Origin: an uncultured Clostridia bacterium
Lineage (GTDB): Bacteria > Bacillota > Clostridia > Lachnospirales > Anaerotignaceae
NCBI GenBank assembly: GCA_945868505.1
Contig: CAMBLO010000008.1
Coordinates: 1 to 64,000 of the forward strand
Length of the DNA stretch: 64,000 bases
Direction: 5' to 3'
This document shows positions 39,805 through 48,804 of the stretch, one piece after another (position 1 is the stretch's first letter; every line of letters starts with the position of its first letter). The translations under genes and the position numbers were made by a program. The notes under the pieces are model-generated. The model ran no database searches. It was given only the letters and a program-made list of their open reading frames with translations, and had not been told where the DNA came from.

Positions 39805-42800
39805 TTATACCCTAGCAACGCCCAGAGTTACTTTTTCACCGTTAATATTCCATTCTTTGCTCAGTTCGCCGCCTTTGCCGGCAACAACTTCTTCCGCCAG
39901 AACGTCGGCTTTGATGTCGTTTGCAGCCAGGATTTCTGCGATCTTTGCATTACCGTCGTGGTAAACACGGATACGGTCTGTTACGTTGAAGTCAGCTTCT
40001 TTACGCATAGTCTGAACCTTGGAGATGATTTCACGAACGAAACCTTCTTCCACCAGTTCAGGTGTCAGGTTGGTATCCAGAACAACTGTCAGGCTGTTAT
40101 CGCCGGAGGATACGAAGCCGCCTTTTTCCGCTGTATCGATCAGCACGTCATCCATTTCCAGAACAACTTCATTGCCGTCGATTTCAAAGGAAGCCTTGCC
40201 CTCTGCACGGAGGGTTGCCATGAATGCGGAGCCGTCTACTTCCTTCAGGTAAGCGCCGATGGCGGGTACCAGCTTGCCGTATTTCTTACCCAGTGTTCTC
40301 AGCTGAGGTTTGAAGGTGTATGTTGTGAAGGCTTCCACATTGTCTGTGAAAGTAACTGCTTTTACGTTCAGTTCTTCCTTGATGATATCGCAGAATACTT
40401 CGGGCAGTGTCTGTTCTGCTTTCACATACATCATAGCCAGAGGCTGTCTGTTCTTCATTGCGCTGGCGTTTCTAGCTGCACGGCCTTCTACAACCACTTT
40501 CAGTACGAAGTCCATATTTGCTTCCAGATCAGCATCTACCCATTCTGCATGGTATGCGGGCCAATCGCACAGGTGAACGGATTCAGGCGCATTTGCGTCT
40601 ACCTTCTTCACCAGATTTGCATAGATTTCTTCTGTGATGAAAGGTGTGAAAGGTGCCGCCAGTTTTACCATAGTTTCCAGAACAGTATACAGAGTCATAT
40701 AAGCATTGATTTTATCCTGTTCCATGCCTGCTGCCCAGAAACGTTCACGGCTTCTTCTTACATACCAGTTGGACAGGTCGTCCAAGAAATCTACCATGGC
40801 ACGGGCGGGTTCTGTCAGCTTGTAGCCTTCCAGACATTCATCCACGAATTTATTCAGTGTCTGCAGCTTGGACAGGATCCATTTGTCCATAGGAGCCAGC
40901 TTGTCGTATTCCAGAGTATATTTTGTAGGGTCGAACTGGTCGATTTCCGCATACAGGATATAGAATGCGTAGGTGTTCCACAGCGTACCCATGAATTTTC
41001 TCTGCATTTCGGATACTGCTTCGTCGTAGTAACGAGAAGGCAGCCAAGGAGCGGAGTTTGCATAGAAGTACCAGCGAACGGCATCGGCACCCTGTTTGTT
41101 CAGTGCATCCCAAGGGTTTACAACGTTGCCTTTGTGTTTGGACATCTTCTGACCGTCTTTATCCTGAACATGACCCAGAACGATACAGTTCTTGAAGGGC
41201 GCACAATCGAAGATCAGTGTGCTGACTGCCAGCAGGGTATAGAACCAGCCACGAGTCTGGTCAACAGCTTCGGAAATGAAGTCTGCAGGGAAGTTTTCAT
41301 CGAAGATTTCTTTGTTTTCAAAAGGATAGTGCCACTGTGCGAAGGGCATGGAACCGCTGTCGAACCAGCAGTCGATAACCTCGGGTACTCTTGTCATCAG
41401 CTTGCCGCACTGAGGGCATGTGATGTGTACCGCATCGATGAAGGGCTTGTGCAGTTCGATATCTTCGGGGCAGTCGGGAGACATTTCCTTCAATTCAGCG
41501 ATGCTGCCGATGGTATGTCTGTGACCACATTCACATTCCCAGATGGGCAGTGGTGTACCCCAGTATCTTTCACGGGACAGACCCCAGTCGATCACGTTTT
41601 CCAAGAAGTTGCCGAAACGGCCTTCTTTGATGTTATCGGGATACCAGTTGATGGTTCTGTTGTTGCGAACCAGATTATCTCTCAATGCTGTCATTTTGAT
41701 GAACCATGTGCTTCTTGCATAGTACAGCAGAGGCGTGTCACATCTCCAGCAGAAAGGATAGTTATGTTCGAAGGGCAGAGCGGCAAACAGTGTGCCGTTT
41801 TCTTCCATATATTTCAGAACAACGGGGTCAGCATCTTTTACGAACAGGCCTTCGAAGGGGCCAGCCAGTGCAGTCAGGTGACCGGTGGTATCTACATTCT
41901 GATAGAAAGTAACTTCGTATTTTTTACATACACGGTAGTCGTCTTCACCATACGCATAAGCAGTATGAACGATACCGGTACCGTCTGTCAGTGTAACGTA
42001 ATCGTCGCAGGTTACGAAATAGCCTTTGAAATCTTCGCCCTGAGGCTGGAAGGAGAACAGGGGCTCATACTTCACATATTCCAGCTCGGCACCCTTCATT
42101 CTTTCCACGATTTCATATTTGCCTTTGCCCAGAACGCTGTCCATCAGGGCTTCTGCCATGATCACATAGTAATCTTCATATTTTGCTTTCGCATAGGTTT
42201 CCTTGGCATTTACAGACAGGATGACGTTGGAGGGCAGTGTCCAAGGGGTTGTTGTCCATGCTAAGAAATATGTGTTTTCTGCGTCTTCCATTTTGAATTT
42301 TGCGATAGCGGATGTTTCCTTTACATCCTTATAGCCCTGTGCCACTTCGTGGGAGGAAAGGGCTGTGCCGCAGCGAGGGCAGTAGGGAACAACCTTGTGG
42401 CCTTTATACAGCAGGCCCTTGTCCCAAATCTGTTTCAGTGCCCACCATTCGGATTCGATATATTCATTATGGTATGTGACATAGGGATGGTCCATATCAG
42501 CCCAGAAGCCGACACGGTCACTCATGGAGCGCCATTCCTGTTCGTATGTCCATACGCTTTCTTTACATTTGCCGATGAAGGGTTCTACGCCGTAACCTTC
42601 GATCTGGTCTTTGCCATCCAGACCCAGTGTTTTTTCTACTTCCAGTTCAACGGGCAGACCGTGGGTATCCCAGCCGGCTTTTCTCAGGACTTTGTAGCCC
42701 TTCATGGTTTTGTAGCGGGGGATTAGGTCTTTTACCGCACGGGTGATGATGTGACCGATATGGGGTTTGCCGTTAGCTGTGGGAGGGCCATCGTAGAATG

Positions 42801-42924
42801 TGAATACGGGAGCGCCTTCTCTTGCTTTGATACTTTTGCCAAAGATATCATTGTCTTTCCAATACTTTTCAACCAGTACTTCTCTTTCGACGAAGTTCAT
42901 GTTATTGGGGACTTTGTCGTACAT
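39805..42924 (-). CDS. ileS: Isoleucyl-tRNA synthetase
   Basis: A 1039-residue class I synthetase. The HIGH motif is at 55-58 (KPHIGHI) and KMSK near 595 (DGQKMSKHKGNVVNP). The CP1 editing domain lies between, with TTPWTLPSN and a YDDYVT-type region. The length and the absence of a C-terminal zinc finger fit the long, eukaryote-like IleRS found in many Clostridia, a type often tolerant to mupirocin; that property is inferred from the class only. AAGGAGGAATTC precedes the ATG. Expression is controlled by the T-box leader at 43196-43472. Confidence 0.96.
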   Translation of the reverse strand: MYDKVPNNMNFVEREVLVEKYWKDNDIFGKSIKAREGAPVFTFYDGPPTANGKPHIGHIITRAVKDLIPRYKTMKGYKVLRKAGWDTHGLPVELEVEKTLGLDGKDQIEGYGVEPFIGKCKESVWTYEQEWRSMSDRVGFWADMDHPYVTYHNEYIESEWWALKQIWDKGLLYKGHKVVPYCPRCGTALSSHEVAQGYKDVKETSAIAKFKMEDAENTYFLAWTTTPWTLPSNVILSVNAKETYAKAKYEDYYVIMAEALMDSVLGKGKYEIVERMKGAELEYVKYEPLFSFQPQGEDFKGYFVTCDDYVTLTDGTGIVHTAYAYGEDDYRVCKKYEVTFYQNVDTTGHLTALAGPFEGLFVKDADPVVLKYMEENGTLFAALPFEHNYPFCWRCDTPLLYYARSTWFIKMTALRDNLVRNNRTINWYPDNIKEGRFGNFLENVIDWGLSRERYWGTPLPIWECECGHRHTIGSIAELKEMSPDCPEDIELHKPFIDAVHITCPQCGKLMTRVPEVIDCWFDSGSMPFAQWHYPFENKEIFDENFPADFISEAVDQTRGWFYTLLAVSTLIFDCAPFKNCIVLGHVQDKDGQKMSKHKGNVVNPWDALNKQGADAVRWYFYANSAPWLPSRYYDEAVSEMQRKFMGTLWNTYAFYILYAEIDQFDPTKYTLEYDKLAPMDKWILSKLQTLNKFVDECLEGYKLTEPARAMVDFLDDLSNWYVRRSRERFWAAGMEQDKINAYMTLYTVLETMVKLAAPFTPFITEEIYANLVKKVDANAPESVHLCDWPAYHAEWVDADLEANMDFVLKVVVEGRAARNASAMKNRQPLAMMYVKAEQTLPEVFCDIIKEELNVKAVTFTDNVEAFTTYTFKPQLRTLGKKYGKLVPAIGAYLKEVDGSAFMATLRAEGKASFEIDGNEVVLEMDDVLIDTAEKGGFVSSGDNSLTVVLDTNLTPELVEEGFVREIISKVQTMRKEADFNVTDRIRVYHDGNAKIAEILAANDIKADVLAEEVVAGKGGELSKEWNINGEKVTLGVARV

Positions 42925-43136
42925 TTGAATTCCTCCTTAAAGTGATAGTAAAAACTTTTCTAAAATAAAGTATTCTTTTGTATTTTGTTCATTTTTTCTT
43001 TTGTATATTTTCTGTATTTTTTCTTCTTTTGTATGTATGATGGTGCGGTTTTTCCGCTTTTGTTTTGATATCAGGAAAGTCGGAGATGCCTCAAATCCTT
43101 TGGATTTTCGGTATCTTTGCTCCGCAAATAAATCAT

Positions 43137-43174
43137 GATATCGTTTCAGATAAGCAAGCTTCTGAAACGATATC
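43137..43174 (-). other. 13-bp perfect hairpin in the ileS leader
   Basis: GATATCGTTTCAG (43137-43149) pairs perfectly with CTGAAACGATATC (43162-43174) around 12 bases. It lies between the T-box terminator and ileS, in a leader part of about 270 bases with no gene; the remainder is T-rich and includes a TTTGCtccGCAAA hairpin near 43117. Confidence 0.6.
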
Positions 43175-43195
43175 TATGCTTTGCTTTCTCCGCCT

Positions 43196-43472
43196 TTCAA
43201 TAAAAAGGCTCTTTCATCCACACAGGACGAAAGAGCTCGCGGTACCACCTGATTTGACGGCATAGTATGCCGCCCAGCTTAGACACATCACCATCATGAT
43301 GTTTTCCCTTAACGCGGGCCACGACAGAGCCTACTGAGCGAAGCCGTTCGGTCTGCCACTCCGGAGTGATTTTCTGCATCTTCCCCAAGGATAGGATCCC
43401 ACCTTTTCCCATCTCTCTGCGCTCAGGCTGAGGATACATACTGTCTCCTTCACAGTGTTTCTACCTATTTAC
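43196..43472 (-). promoter_or_regulatory. T-box riboswitch of ileS
   Basis: Read on the minus strand, the leader has the T-box sequence AGGTGGTACCGCG (43238-43250) and a terminator stem made of GCTCTTTC and GAAAGAGC followed by a T-run (43200-43236). The likely specifier codon ATC (Ile) is at 43368-43370 in AAAATCACTCCGGAGT, a context also seen in other ileS T-boxes. Uncharged tRNA-Ile should bind specifier and T-box, favour the antiterminator and switch on ileS. Confidence 0.92.
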
Positions 43473-43478
43473 CTGTGT

Positions 43479-43507
43479 ATTATACAATTTGTAAAATGGG
43501 TTGTAAA
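43479..43507 (-). promoter_or_regulatory. Promoter of the ileS T-box transcript
   Basis: TTTACA (43502-43507) and TATAAT (43479-43484) on the minus strand, 17 bases apart. Confidence 0.75.
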
Positions 43508-43543
43508 GCCTTTTTTTCGCGGAAAGCATAAGTATGTTGTATG

Positions 43544-43584
43544 CAGGACTACTGTATACAGGACTACTGTATACAGGATACTGT
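43544..43584. repeat. Tandem 15-bp repeat containing palindromes
   Basis: CAGGACTACTGTATA occurs twice in tandem (43544-43558, 43559-43573), followed by a partial third copy. Each junction creates the perfect palindrome CTGTATACAG (43552-43561 and 43567-43576). It lies between the ileS and pncB promoters and looks like an operator array. Confidence 0.7.
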
Positions 43585-43664
43585 CTTTTCTGGAAAAAAT
43601 TAGGAAGAAAATAGTCGATTTTGAGGAAATGTGTAAATTCTTGTGTAAAGACACCTTAAAAGGT

Positions 43665-43772
43665 TTGATTTTCCTGTAAAAAATATGTATAATCAATACG
43701 AAATACTTTTTGTGGTAAATATTAGTTTTGACAGGATGTGTCCAAAAAGTATATTCCTATCACCCTGTCAAA
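43665..43772 (+). promoter_or_regulatory. pncB promoter and downstream inverted repeat
   Basis: TTGATT (43665-43670) and TATAAT (43688-43693) are 17 bases apart. Downstream of the expected start, TTTGACAGG (43727-43735) and CCTGTCAAA (43764-43772) form a 9-bp inverted repeat in the leader, either an operator or an RNA hairpin. Confidence 0.65.
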
Positions 43773-43794
43773 CCGGAAAAAAGGAGATTTGAAA

Positions 43795-45252
43795 ATGAAA
43801 GGTAGAGACTTTGCACTGCTGACAGACTTGTATGAGCTGACTATGATGCAGGGCTACTATGAAACTGGCGCATATAAAAGACAGGTCGTATTCGATCTGT
43901 TCTACAGAAAAAACCCCAGCGGGAACGGCTATGCCATCATGGCAGGGCTGCAGCAGGCCATCGAATATCTGAATGAACTGCGCTTTACAGAAGAAGACAT
44001 TGCATATTTGGAAAGCCTGCATATCTTCACAGAAGGCTTCATTGCATATTTGAAGGATTTCCGCTTTACAGGAGAGGTATATGCCATTCCCGAAGGTACA
44101 GTGGTATTCCCTCATGAACCCTTGATGCGGATCAAAGCACCTATTATCGAAGCACAGTTGATCGAACCCGCACTGCTGAATATCATCAATCACCAGAGCC
44201 TGATTGCTACAAAGGCCTCCCGTGTAGTACACGCGGCCAAGGGCGACCCTGTTCTGGAATTTGGTCTGCGCCGTGCCCAGGGCCCCGATGCAGGTACACT
44301 GGGTGCCAGAGCTGCTGTCATTGCAGGCTGCGCGGCAACCAGCAACGTGCTGACAGGCAAGCTGTTTAATGTTCCTGTAAAGGGCACCCATGCCCATAGC
44401 TGGGTAATGAGTTTCCCCGACGAACTGACAGCCTTCCGCACTTACGCAAAGCTGTTCCCCAACGCTTGTATTCTGTTGGTGGACACATATAATACTTTGA
44501 AGAGCGGCGTACCCAATGCCATCCGTGTATTTGACGAAATGAAAGCCGCAGGCACTCTGCCTGAAAAAGGCTATGGCATCCGTCTGGACAGCGGCGACTT
44601 GGCATATCTGTCCAAACGTGCAAGACAGATGCTGGATGAAGCAGGCTATCCCGATGCTATCATTTCTGCTTCCAGCGATTTGGATGAAAACCTCATCACC
44701 AGCTTGAAGCTGCAGGGTTCTACCATCAGCCTGTGGGGTGTTGGTACAAAACTGATTACTTCCGACGACTGCCCTGCCTTCGGCGGCGTGTATAAGCTGG
44801 CTGCGGAACAGACAGAGGACGGCGATTTTGAACCTAAGATCAAGTTGTCCAATAACGTTGAAAAGGTGACAAACCCCGGCATCAAGAAGATTATTCGTAT
44901 CTACGATAAGCAGACAGGCAAGATCAAAGCTGACCTGCTGGCACTAGAAGAGGAAGTTTTCACAGAAGATATGGACTTGCATATCTATGACACCAATGCA
45001 AAATGGAAGAGCATGCAGCTGCCTACAGGCACCTATACCCTGAGAGAACTGCTGATTCCTGTGATCGTGGACGGCAAGCAGGTTTATGAATGCCCCGAAA
45101 CCATGGATATTCAGGCTTACTGCAACAAGGAAAAGGATACTCTGTGGGATGAACAGAAGCGTTTGAAAAACCCCGATATCGTTCCTGTTGACCTTTCCGA
45201 TAAGCTGAGTGCTATGAAGCTGAAGCTGATCGAATCTATGAGTGGGATGTAA
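43795..45252 (+). CDS. pncB: Nicotinate phosphoribosyltransferase
   Basis: A 485-residue enzyme that makes nicotinate mononucleotide from nicotinate and PRPP with ATP, the entry to NAD salvage. Typical text includes LLTDLYELTMMQGYYETG at the N-terminus, EFGLRRAQGPDAG, GTHAHSWVMSF with the phosphorylated His region, and LVDTYNTLKSGVPNA. The ATG at 43795 follows AAGGAGAT; the frame is open 57 bases further. Operator-like repeats upstream suggest control by NAD status. No nadABC genes are in the window. Confidence 0.95.
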   Translation: MKGRDFALLTDLYELTMMQGYYETGAYKRQVVFDLFYRKNPSGNGYAIMAGLQQAIEYLNELRFTEEDIAYLESLHIFTEGFIAYLKDFRFTGEVYAIPEGTVVFPHEPLMRIKAPIIEAQLIEPALLNIINHQSLIATKASRVVHAAKGDPVLEFGLRRAQGPDAGTLGARAAVIAGCAATSNVLTGKLFNVPVKGTHAHSWVMSFPDELTAFRTYAKLFPNACILLVDTYNTLKSGVPNAIRVFDEMKAAGTLPEKGYGIRLDSGDLAYLSKRARQMLDEAGYPDAIISASSDLDENLITSLKLQGSTISLWGVGTKLITSDDCPAFGGVYKLAAEQTEDGDFEPKIKLSNNVEKVTNPGIKKIIRIYDKQTGKIKADLLALEEEVFTEDMDLHIYDTNAKWKSMQLPTGTYTLRELLIPVIVDGKQVYECPETMDIQAYCNKEKDTLWDEQKRLKNPDIVPVDLSDKLSAMKLKLIESMSGM

Positions 45253-45278
45253 TTGAAACCCTGATTTTGATACGATAT

Positions 45279-45306
45279 AAGCCCAGACTTTTGTCTGGGC
45301 TTTTTT
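45279..45306. terminator. Terminator between pncB and gpr
   Basis: AAGCCCAGAC pairs with GTCTGGGCTT, followed by a T-run on the plus strand. Confidence 0.85.
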
Positions 45307-45308
45307 CG

Positions 45309-46322
45309 TCAGGAATTATATTTATTGATGTCCTCCATGGTGACCCCGGGGTGGAGGGCGATATTGATGCTGTTGGCGATGATATTTGCCAGACGATCCA
45401 CTACGGCATCCACTTCCTTGGGGGTGACGAACATATTTCCCGTATAGGGGCCTAAAATTTCGGCGATCATCTGGTATTTTTCCTCCTGCTCCAAAGAGTG
45501 GAGGGTTTCATAAAATTCACTGCCTTTTTCCGTCTGCTGGATCATTTCCCCTAAGATGCGGTCCATGGTATCGTTGACGAGGGTGGCGGCATCCACCACA
45601 GTGGGTACGCCGATGGCAATGACGGGGATACCGAGGCTTTCTTTATCCAGCATCATCCGCCGATTGCCGACCCCTGCGCCGGGAGCAACCCCTGTATCGC
45701 TCATCTGGATGGCGGCGTTGATGCGCTTGGAATGGCGGGCGGCCAGGGCGTCGATGGCGATGAGGAGGGAAGGGTGCAGCTTATCCACGATACCTTTGAT
45801 GATCTCGCCGGTTTCGATGCCTGTGATGCCCATGACACCGGGGCTGACGGCGGCAACGGGACGCACCGACCGTTCGATTTCCTCGGGCAAAGTACCCTGC
45901 AGATGGCGGGTCACTAAAATTTTGGCAACCACCTTGGGCCCCAGAGCGTCGGGGGTGATGTTCCAGTTGCCCAAGCCTGCCACCAGAATACAGTCATCCT
46001 CCTGCAGCTTTGCCAGAGAACGGATATTTTCCGCCAGAATGGCAATGAGCCTTTCGTGACATTCTACATCATTTTCCTTTAGCTTTTCCGATTCCAATGT
46101 GATATAATTGCCCATGGGCTTGCCCATACGTTGGCTGCCTTGCTCGGAAACGATGCGTACATGGGTGAGGGAATATTCCGACTGTTCCTCTGTTTCCACC
46201 TCTACGCCTTCCACTTCATCGGCTTTGGCAGCTTCACGCTGTGCCAGTTCCCGGGCTTCGATGGCAAGGTCTGTCCGAACAGAGAAGGAGGGTTCAGCCG
46301 GATTTTCTTTTTTCTGCTTCAT
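45309..46322 (-). CDS. gpr: Germination protease GPR
   Basis: A 337-residue protease that degrades small acid-soluble spore proteins when spores germinate. The N-terminus FSVRTDLAIEARE contains the usual processing region, and VAGLGNWNITPDALGPK, RPVAAVSPGVMGITGIETGE and LIAIDALAARHSKRINAAIQ are family blocks. It is made as a zymogen (P46 in Bacillus) and activates itself by cleavage. Its presence shows a spore-forming lineage. It is a single gene on the minus strand. Confidence 0.95.
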   Translation of the reverse strand: MKQKKENPAEPSFSVRTDLAIEARELAQREAAKADEVEGVEVETEEQSEYSLTHVRIVSEQGSQRMGKPMGNYITLESEKLKENDVECHERLIAILAENIRSLAKLQEDDCILVAGLGNWNITPDALGPKVVAKILVTRHLQGTLPEEIERSVRPVAAVSPGVMGITGIETGEIIKGIVDKLHPSLLIAIDALAARHSKRINAAIQMSDTGVAPGAGVGNRRMMLDKESLGIPVIAIGVPTVVDAATLVNDTMDRILGEMIQQTEKGSEFYETLHSLEQEEKYQMIAEILGPYTGNMFVTPKEVDAVVDRLANIIANSINIALHPGVTMEDINKYNS

Positions 46323-46380
46323 GGATTCACAGCCTTTCTGCTTTTTTGATTATTTTTTTCGTAGATTTGAAAAGTATTCA

Positions 46381-46576
46381 TTGACTTATTCCTGTTCATA
46401 GGGTAAAATATATCCGTTGAGTTAACCACGGGGTGCTCGAGAGAGTGTGAAAATATGCCCCAAACCGTGTCGGAGGGAGAAGCCCTCAAAGGTGGTTAAT
46501 AGTTAGATGAAAGAGCGATATTCCCCAATATCGACAAGAGAAAACCACATTTAAAGTATTTTAGGAGGAAATTACA
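46381..46576 (+). promoter_or_regulatory. rpsT promoter and structured leader
   Basis: TTGACT (46381-46386) and TAAAAT (46404-46409), 17 bases apart, place the start near 46416. The 160-base leader folds: TTAACCAC (46422-46429) closes with GTGGTTAA (46492-46499); inside are GGGG/CCCC (46430-46433 and 46458-46461) and GAGGG-agaag-CCCTC. A further hairpin CGATATT-cccc-AATATCG lies at 46516-46533. The layout suggests autoregulation by S20. Confidence 0.7.
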
Positions 46577-46837
46577 TTGGCTAATATCAAATCTGCTAAG
46601 AAAAGAATCAAAGTAATCAACAAAAAAACACTGAGAAACAAAATGATCAAATCTCAGGTGAAAACAGCTATGAAGAAAGTTATCGTTGCTGTAAACGCTG
46701 GCGACAAAGAAACAGCTACAGTAGCTCTGAAAAATGCTGTATCCGCAATCGACAGAGCATACATCAAAGGCATCTACCACAAAAATGCAGTGGCTAGAAA
46801 AAAATCTTCCCTGACAAGACTGGTAAACAGCCTGTAA
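46577..46837 (+). CDS. rpsT: Ribosomal protein S20
   Basis: An 86-residue basic helical protein of the 30S subunit (ANIKSAKKRIKVINKKTLRN at the start). It begins with TTG at 46577, 8 bases after AGGAGG; E. coli rpsT also starts with TTG, where it matters for feedback control. A long folded leader precedes it. Monocistronic, closed by a terminator. Confidence 0.95.
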   Translation: MANIKSAKKRIKVINKKTLRNKMIKSQVKTAMKKVIVAVNAGDKETATVALKNAVSAIDRAYIKGIYHKNAVARKKSSLTRLVNSL

Positions 46838-46854
46838 TTTGAAGCAGACAAAAG

Positions 46855-46886
46855 AGGATATTCCAAATCGGAATATCCTTTTCTTT
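46855..46886 (+). terminator. Terminator of rpsT
   Basis: AGGATATTCC pairs with GGAATATCCTT around AAATC, then a T-rich tail. Confidence 0.85.
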
Positions 46887-46933
46887 TTCTTGAGATACTA
46901 AAGCCGCAGGAACGTTTACGGAGGAATGATAAA

Positions 46934-47347
46934 ATGACAGAGAGATACGACAAAGTAATGGAAAAACATCAGAAGGGCTATAATTGCGCCCAGGCGGTGG
47001 CTTGCGCCTACAGCGACCTGTTCGGCGTGGAGGAAAAAGAGGCTTTTCGTGCCACGGAATGTTTTGGCAGAGGCATGGCTACCATGGGCACCTGTGGTGC
47101 AGTTTCTGCCATGGCATATTTGGTGGGGCTGAAGGTTTCCGATGCCGACTTGGAGCATCCCAAAACAAAGCTGGACTGCTACAATACCCTGAAACCTATG
47201 ACAGAAGAATTCATTGCCAAAAACCAGTCCACAGAATGTCGCACCCTGAAGGGCGTAGATACCGGTGTGGTGCTGCGCAGCTGCCCCGGCTGTATGCAGG
47301 ATGCGGCGGAGATCATCGAAAAGCATCTGTTGCAGGAAAAGAAATAA
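46934..47347 (+). CDS. C_GCAxxG_C_C-family redox-type protein
   Basis: A 137-residue protein with conserved cysteines: YNCAQAV near residue 17, ECFGRGM near 40, GTCGAVSAM near 53, a DCYN, ECRTLKG and a terminal SCPGCMQDA. This matches the C_GCAxxG_C_C family, thought to be redox-active and often linked with metal or flavin enzymes; the exact role is unknown. CGGAGGA precedes the ATG. Single gene with its own terminator. Confidence 0.85.
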   Translation: MTERYDKVMEKHQKGYNCAQAVACAYSDLFGVEEKEAFRATECFGRGMATMGTCGAVSAMAYLVGLKVSDADLEHPKTKLDCYNTLKPMTEEFIAKNQSTECRTLKGVDTGVVLRSCPGCMQDAAEIIEKHLLQEKK

Positions 47348-47354
47348 GAAAATG

Positions 47355-47390
47355 ACGCTGATATCCTATGATATCGGCGTTTTTCTTTTT
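47355..47390 (+). terminator. Terminator
   Basis: ACGCTGATATC (47355-47365) pairs with GATATCGGCGT (47370-47380), then a T-run. Confidence 0.85.
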
Positions 47391-47483
47391 GGGAAAGCTA
47401 TCGTAATTTTACTGCATTTGTGGTAGACTAAACTCGTAAATCTATTGTTATGTAAATACGATTCTGGGGAAGGAGGCCGACTC

Positions 47484-48800
47484 ATGAATTTCGTGGATAT
47501 CATTATCAAAAAAAGAGACGGCAAGAAACTGACAAAGGAAGAAATCGCATTTTTCGTGAATGGCGTGACAGATGGTTCTTTGCCTGATTATCAGATTTCC
47601 TCCCTACTGATGGCGATTCTGCTCAATGGCATGGATGCGGAGGAAACTGCTCACCTGACCATGGAAATGGCCCATTCCGGCGGTATGTTCGACCTATCCT
47701 CGGTGGAAGGCTTTAAAGTGGATAAGCACAGCACCGGCGGTGTGGCAGATACCACGACCCTGATTTTGGCTCCTCTGGTGGCTTCTGTTGGGGTGCCTGT
47801 GGTAAAAATGAGCGGACGGGGGCTGGGTTTTTCCGGCGGCACCATCGATAAGCTGGAATCTATTCCCGGTTTTCGGGTGGATGTGGCTGAGGACGAGGCT
47901 CTGGGCTATGCCAGAAAAAGCGGCATCGTGCTGATGAGCCAGACCGACGACCTGACCCCTGCGGATAAAAAGCTCTATGCCCTGCGGGATGTGACGGGGA
48001 CGGTGGACAGCATCCCCCTGATTGCGGCAAGCATCATGTCCAAGAAGATTGCGGCAGGGGCAGACGGCATTGTGCTGGATGTAAAATGCGGCAGCGGTGC
48101 CTTTATGAAGGATTTGGAAAGTGCGGAAAAGCTGGCGGCTACCATGGCGGAAATGGGCAGACACGTTGGCAGAAAGGTGACGGCTGTCATCAGCGGCATG
48201 GACCAGCCCTTGGGGATGTATATCGGCAATAGCTTGGAAGTGATAGAAGCCTTGGAGGTGCTGAAGGGCAACGTTGGCGGCGATTTATTGGAGGTTTCCC
48301 TGATTTTGGGGGCGAATATGCTTCTGCTGGCAGGAAGAGTAGATACGGAAGAAGCGGGCAAAGCCCTTTTGCTGGAGCAGATTCAGAACGGCAAGGGTCT
48401 TGCTAAGTTCAGAGAATTGCTGATACAGCAGGGCGGTGATGTGGGCATCATCGACAATTATGAGTTGTTGCCTTTGTCCCCTGTGAAATGGGAAGTAAAA
48501 GCAGAAAAAGACGGGTATATTACCCGTATGGATACGGCTATGATTGGCAGAGCATCTCAGGAAACTGGTGCGGGGCGGATGTTCAAAGGGCAGCCCTTGG
48601 ACTTCGGCGCAGGCATCGTGATGAAAAAACGAACAGGTGATGCAATTGCAACAGGAGAAACCATGGCTGTGGTGTATAGCCAAAGTGAGGAAAAATGCCG
48701 TTCTGCGGCGGATTTCCTGAAAAAAGCCATCACCATCGGGGAAACACAGGCGGCAAAGCAGCCGCCGCTGATTTGGAAAATCATCAGACAGGAGGATTGA
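47484..48800 (+). CDS. pdp: Pyrimidine-nucleoside phosphorylase
   Basis: A 438-residue enzyme that splits uridine or thymidine with phosphate into base and (deoxy)ribose 1-phosphate. The signature lies in [20 protein letters not shown], with [14 protein letters not shown] before it as phosphate loop and a C-terminal alpha/beta domain from about 330. Thymidine phosphorylase (DeoA) is close; the Gram-positive type is usually Pdp. The ATG at 47484 follows AAGGAGG. It is 24 bases upstream of deoB, giving a salvage operon. Confidence 0.92.
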   Translation: MNFVDIIIKKRDGKKLTKEEIAFFVNGVTDGSLPDYQISSLLMAILLNGMDAEETAHLTMEMAHSGGMFDLSSVEGFKVDKHSTGGVADTTTLILAPLVASVGVPVVKMSGRGLGFSGGTIDKLESIPGFRVDVAEDEALGYARKSGIVLMSQTDDLTPADKKLYALRDVTGTVDSIPLIAASIMSKKIAAGADGIVLDVKCGSGAFMKDLESAEKLAATMAEMGRHVGRKVTAVISGMDQPLGMYIGNSLEVIEALEVLKGNVGGDLLEVSLILGANMLLLAGRVDTEEAGKALLLEQIQNGKGLAKFRELLIQQGGDVGIIDNYELLPLSPVKWEVKAEKDGYITRMDTAMIGRASQETGAGRMFKGQPLDFGAGIVMKKRTGDAIATGETMAVVYSQSEEKCRSAADFLKKAITIGETQAAKQPPLIWKIIRQED

Positions 48801-48804
48801 GGAT

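Noticed and set aside
39793..42264. Very long plus-strand frame of 823 codons opposite ileS
   Set aside because: It is antisense to a full isoleucyl-tRNA synthetase with all motifs. The translation is Cys/His/Phe-rich and resembles no protein; codon bias in ileS leaves the opposite frame free of stops.
43544..43584. Short tandem repeats as a CRISPR array
   Set aside because: The units are only 15 bases long with no spacers, and no cas genes are in the window. They are better read as operator palindromes.
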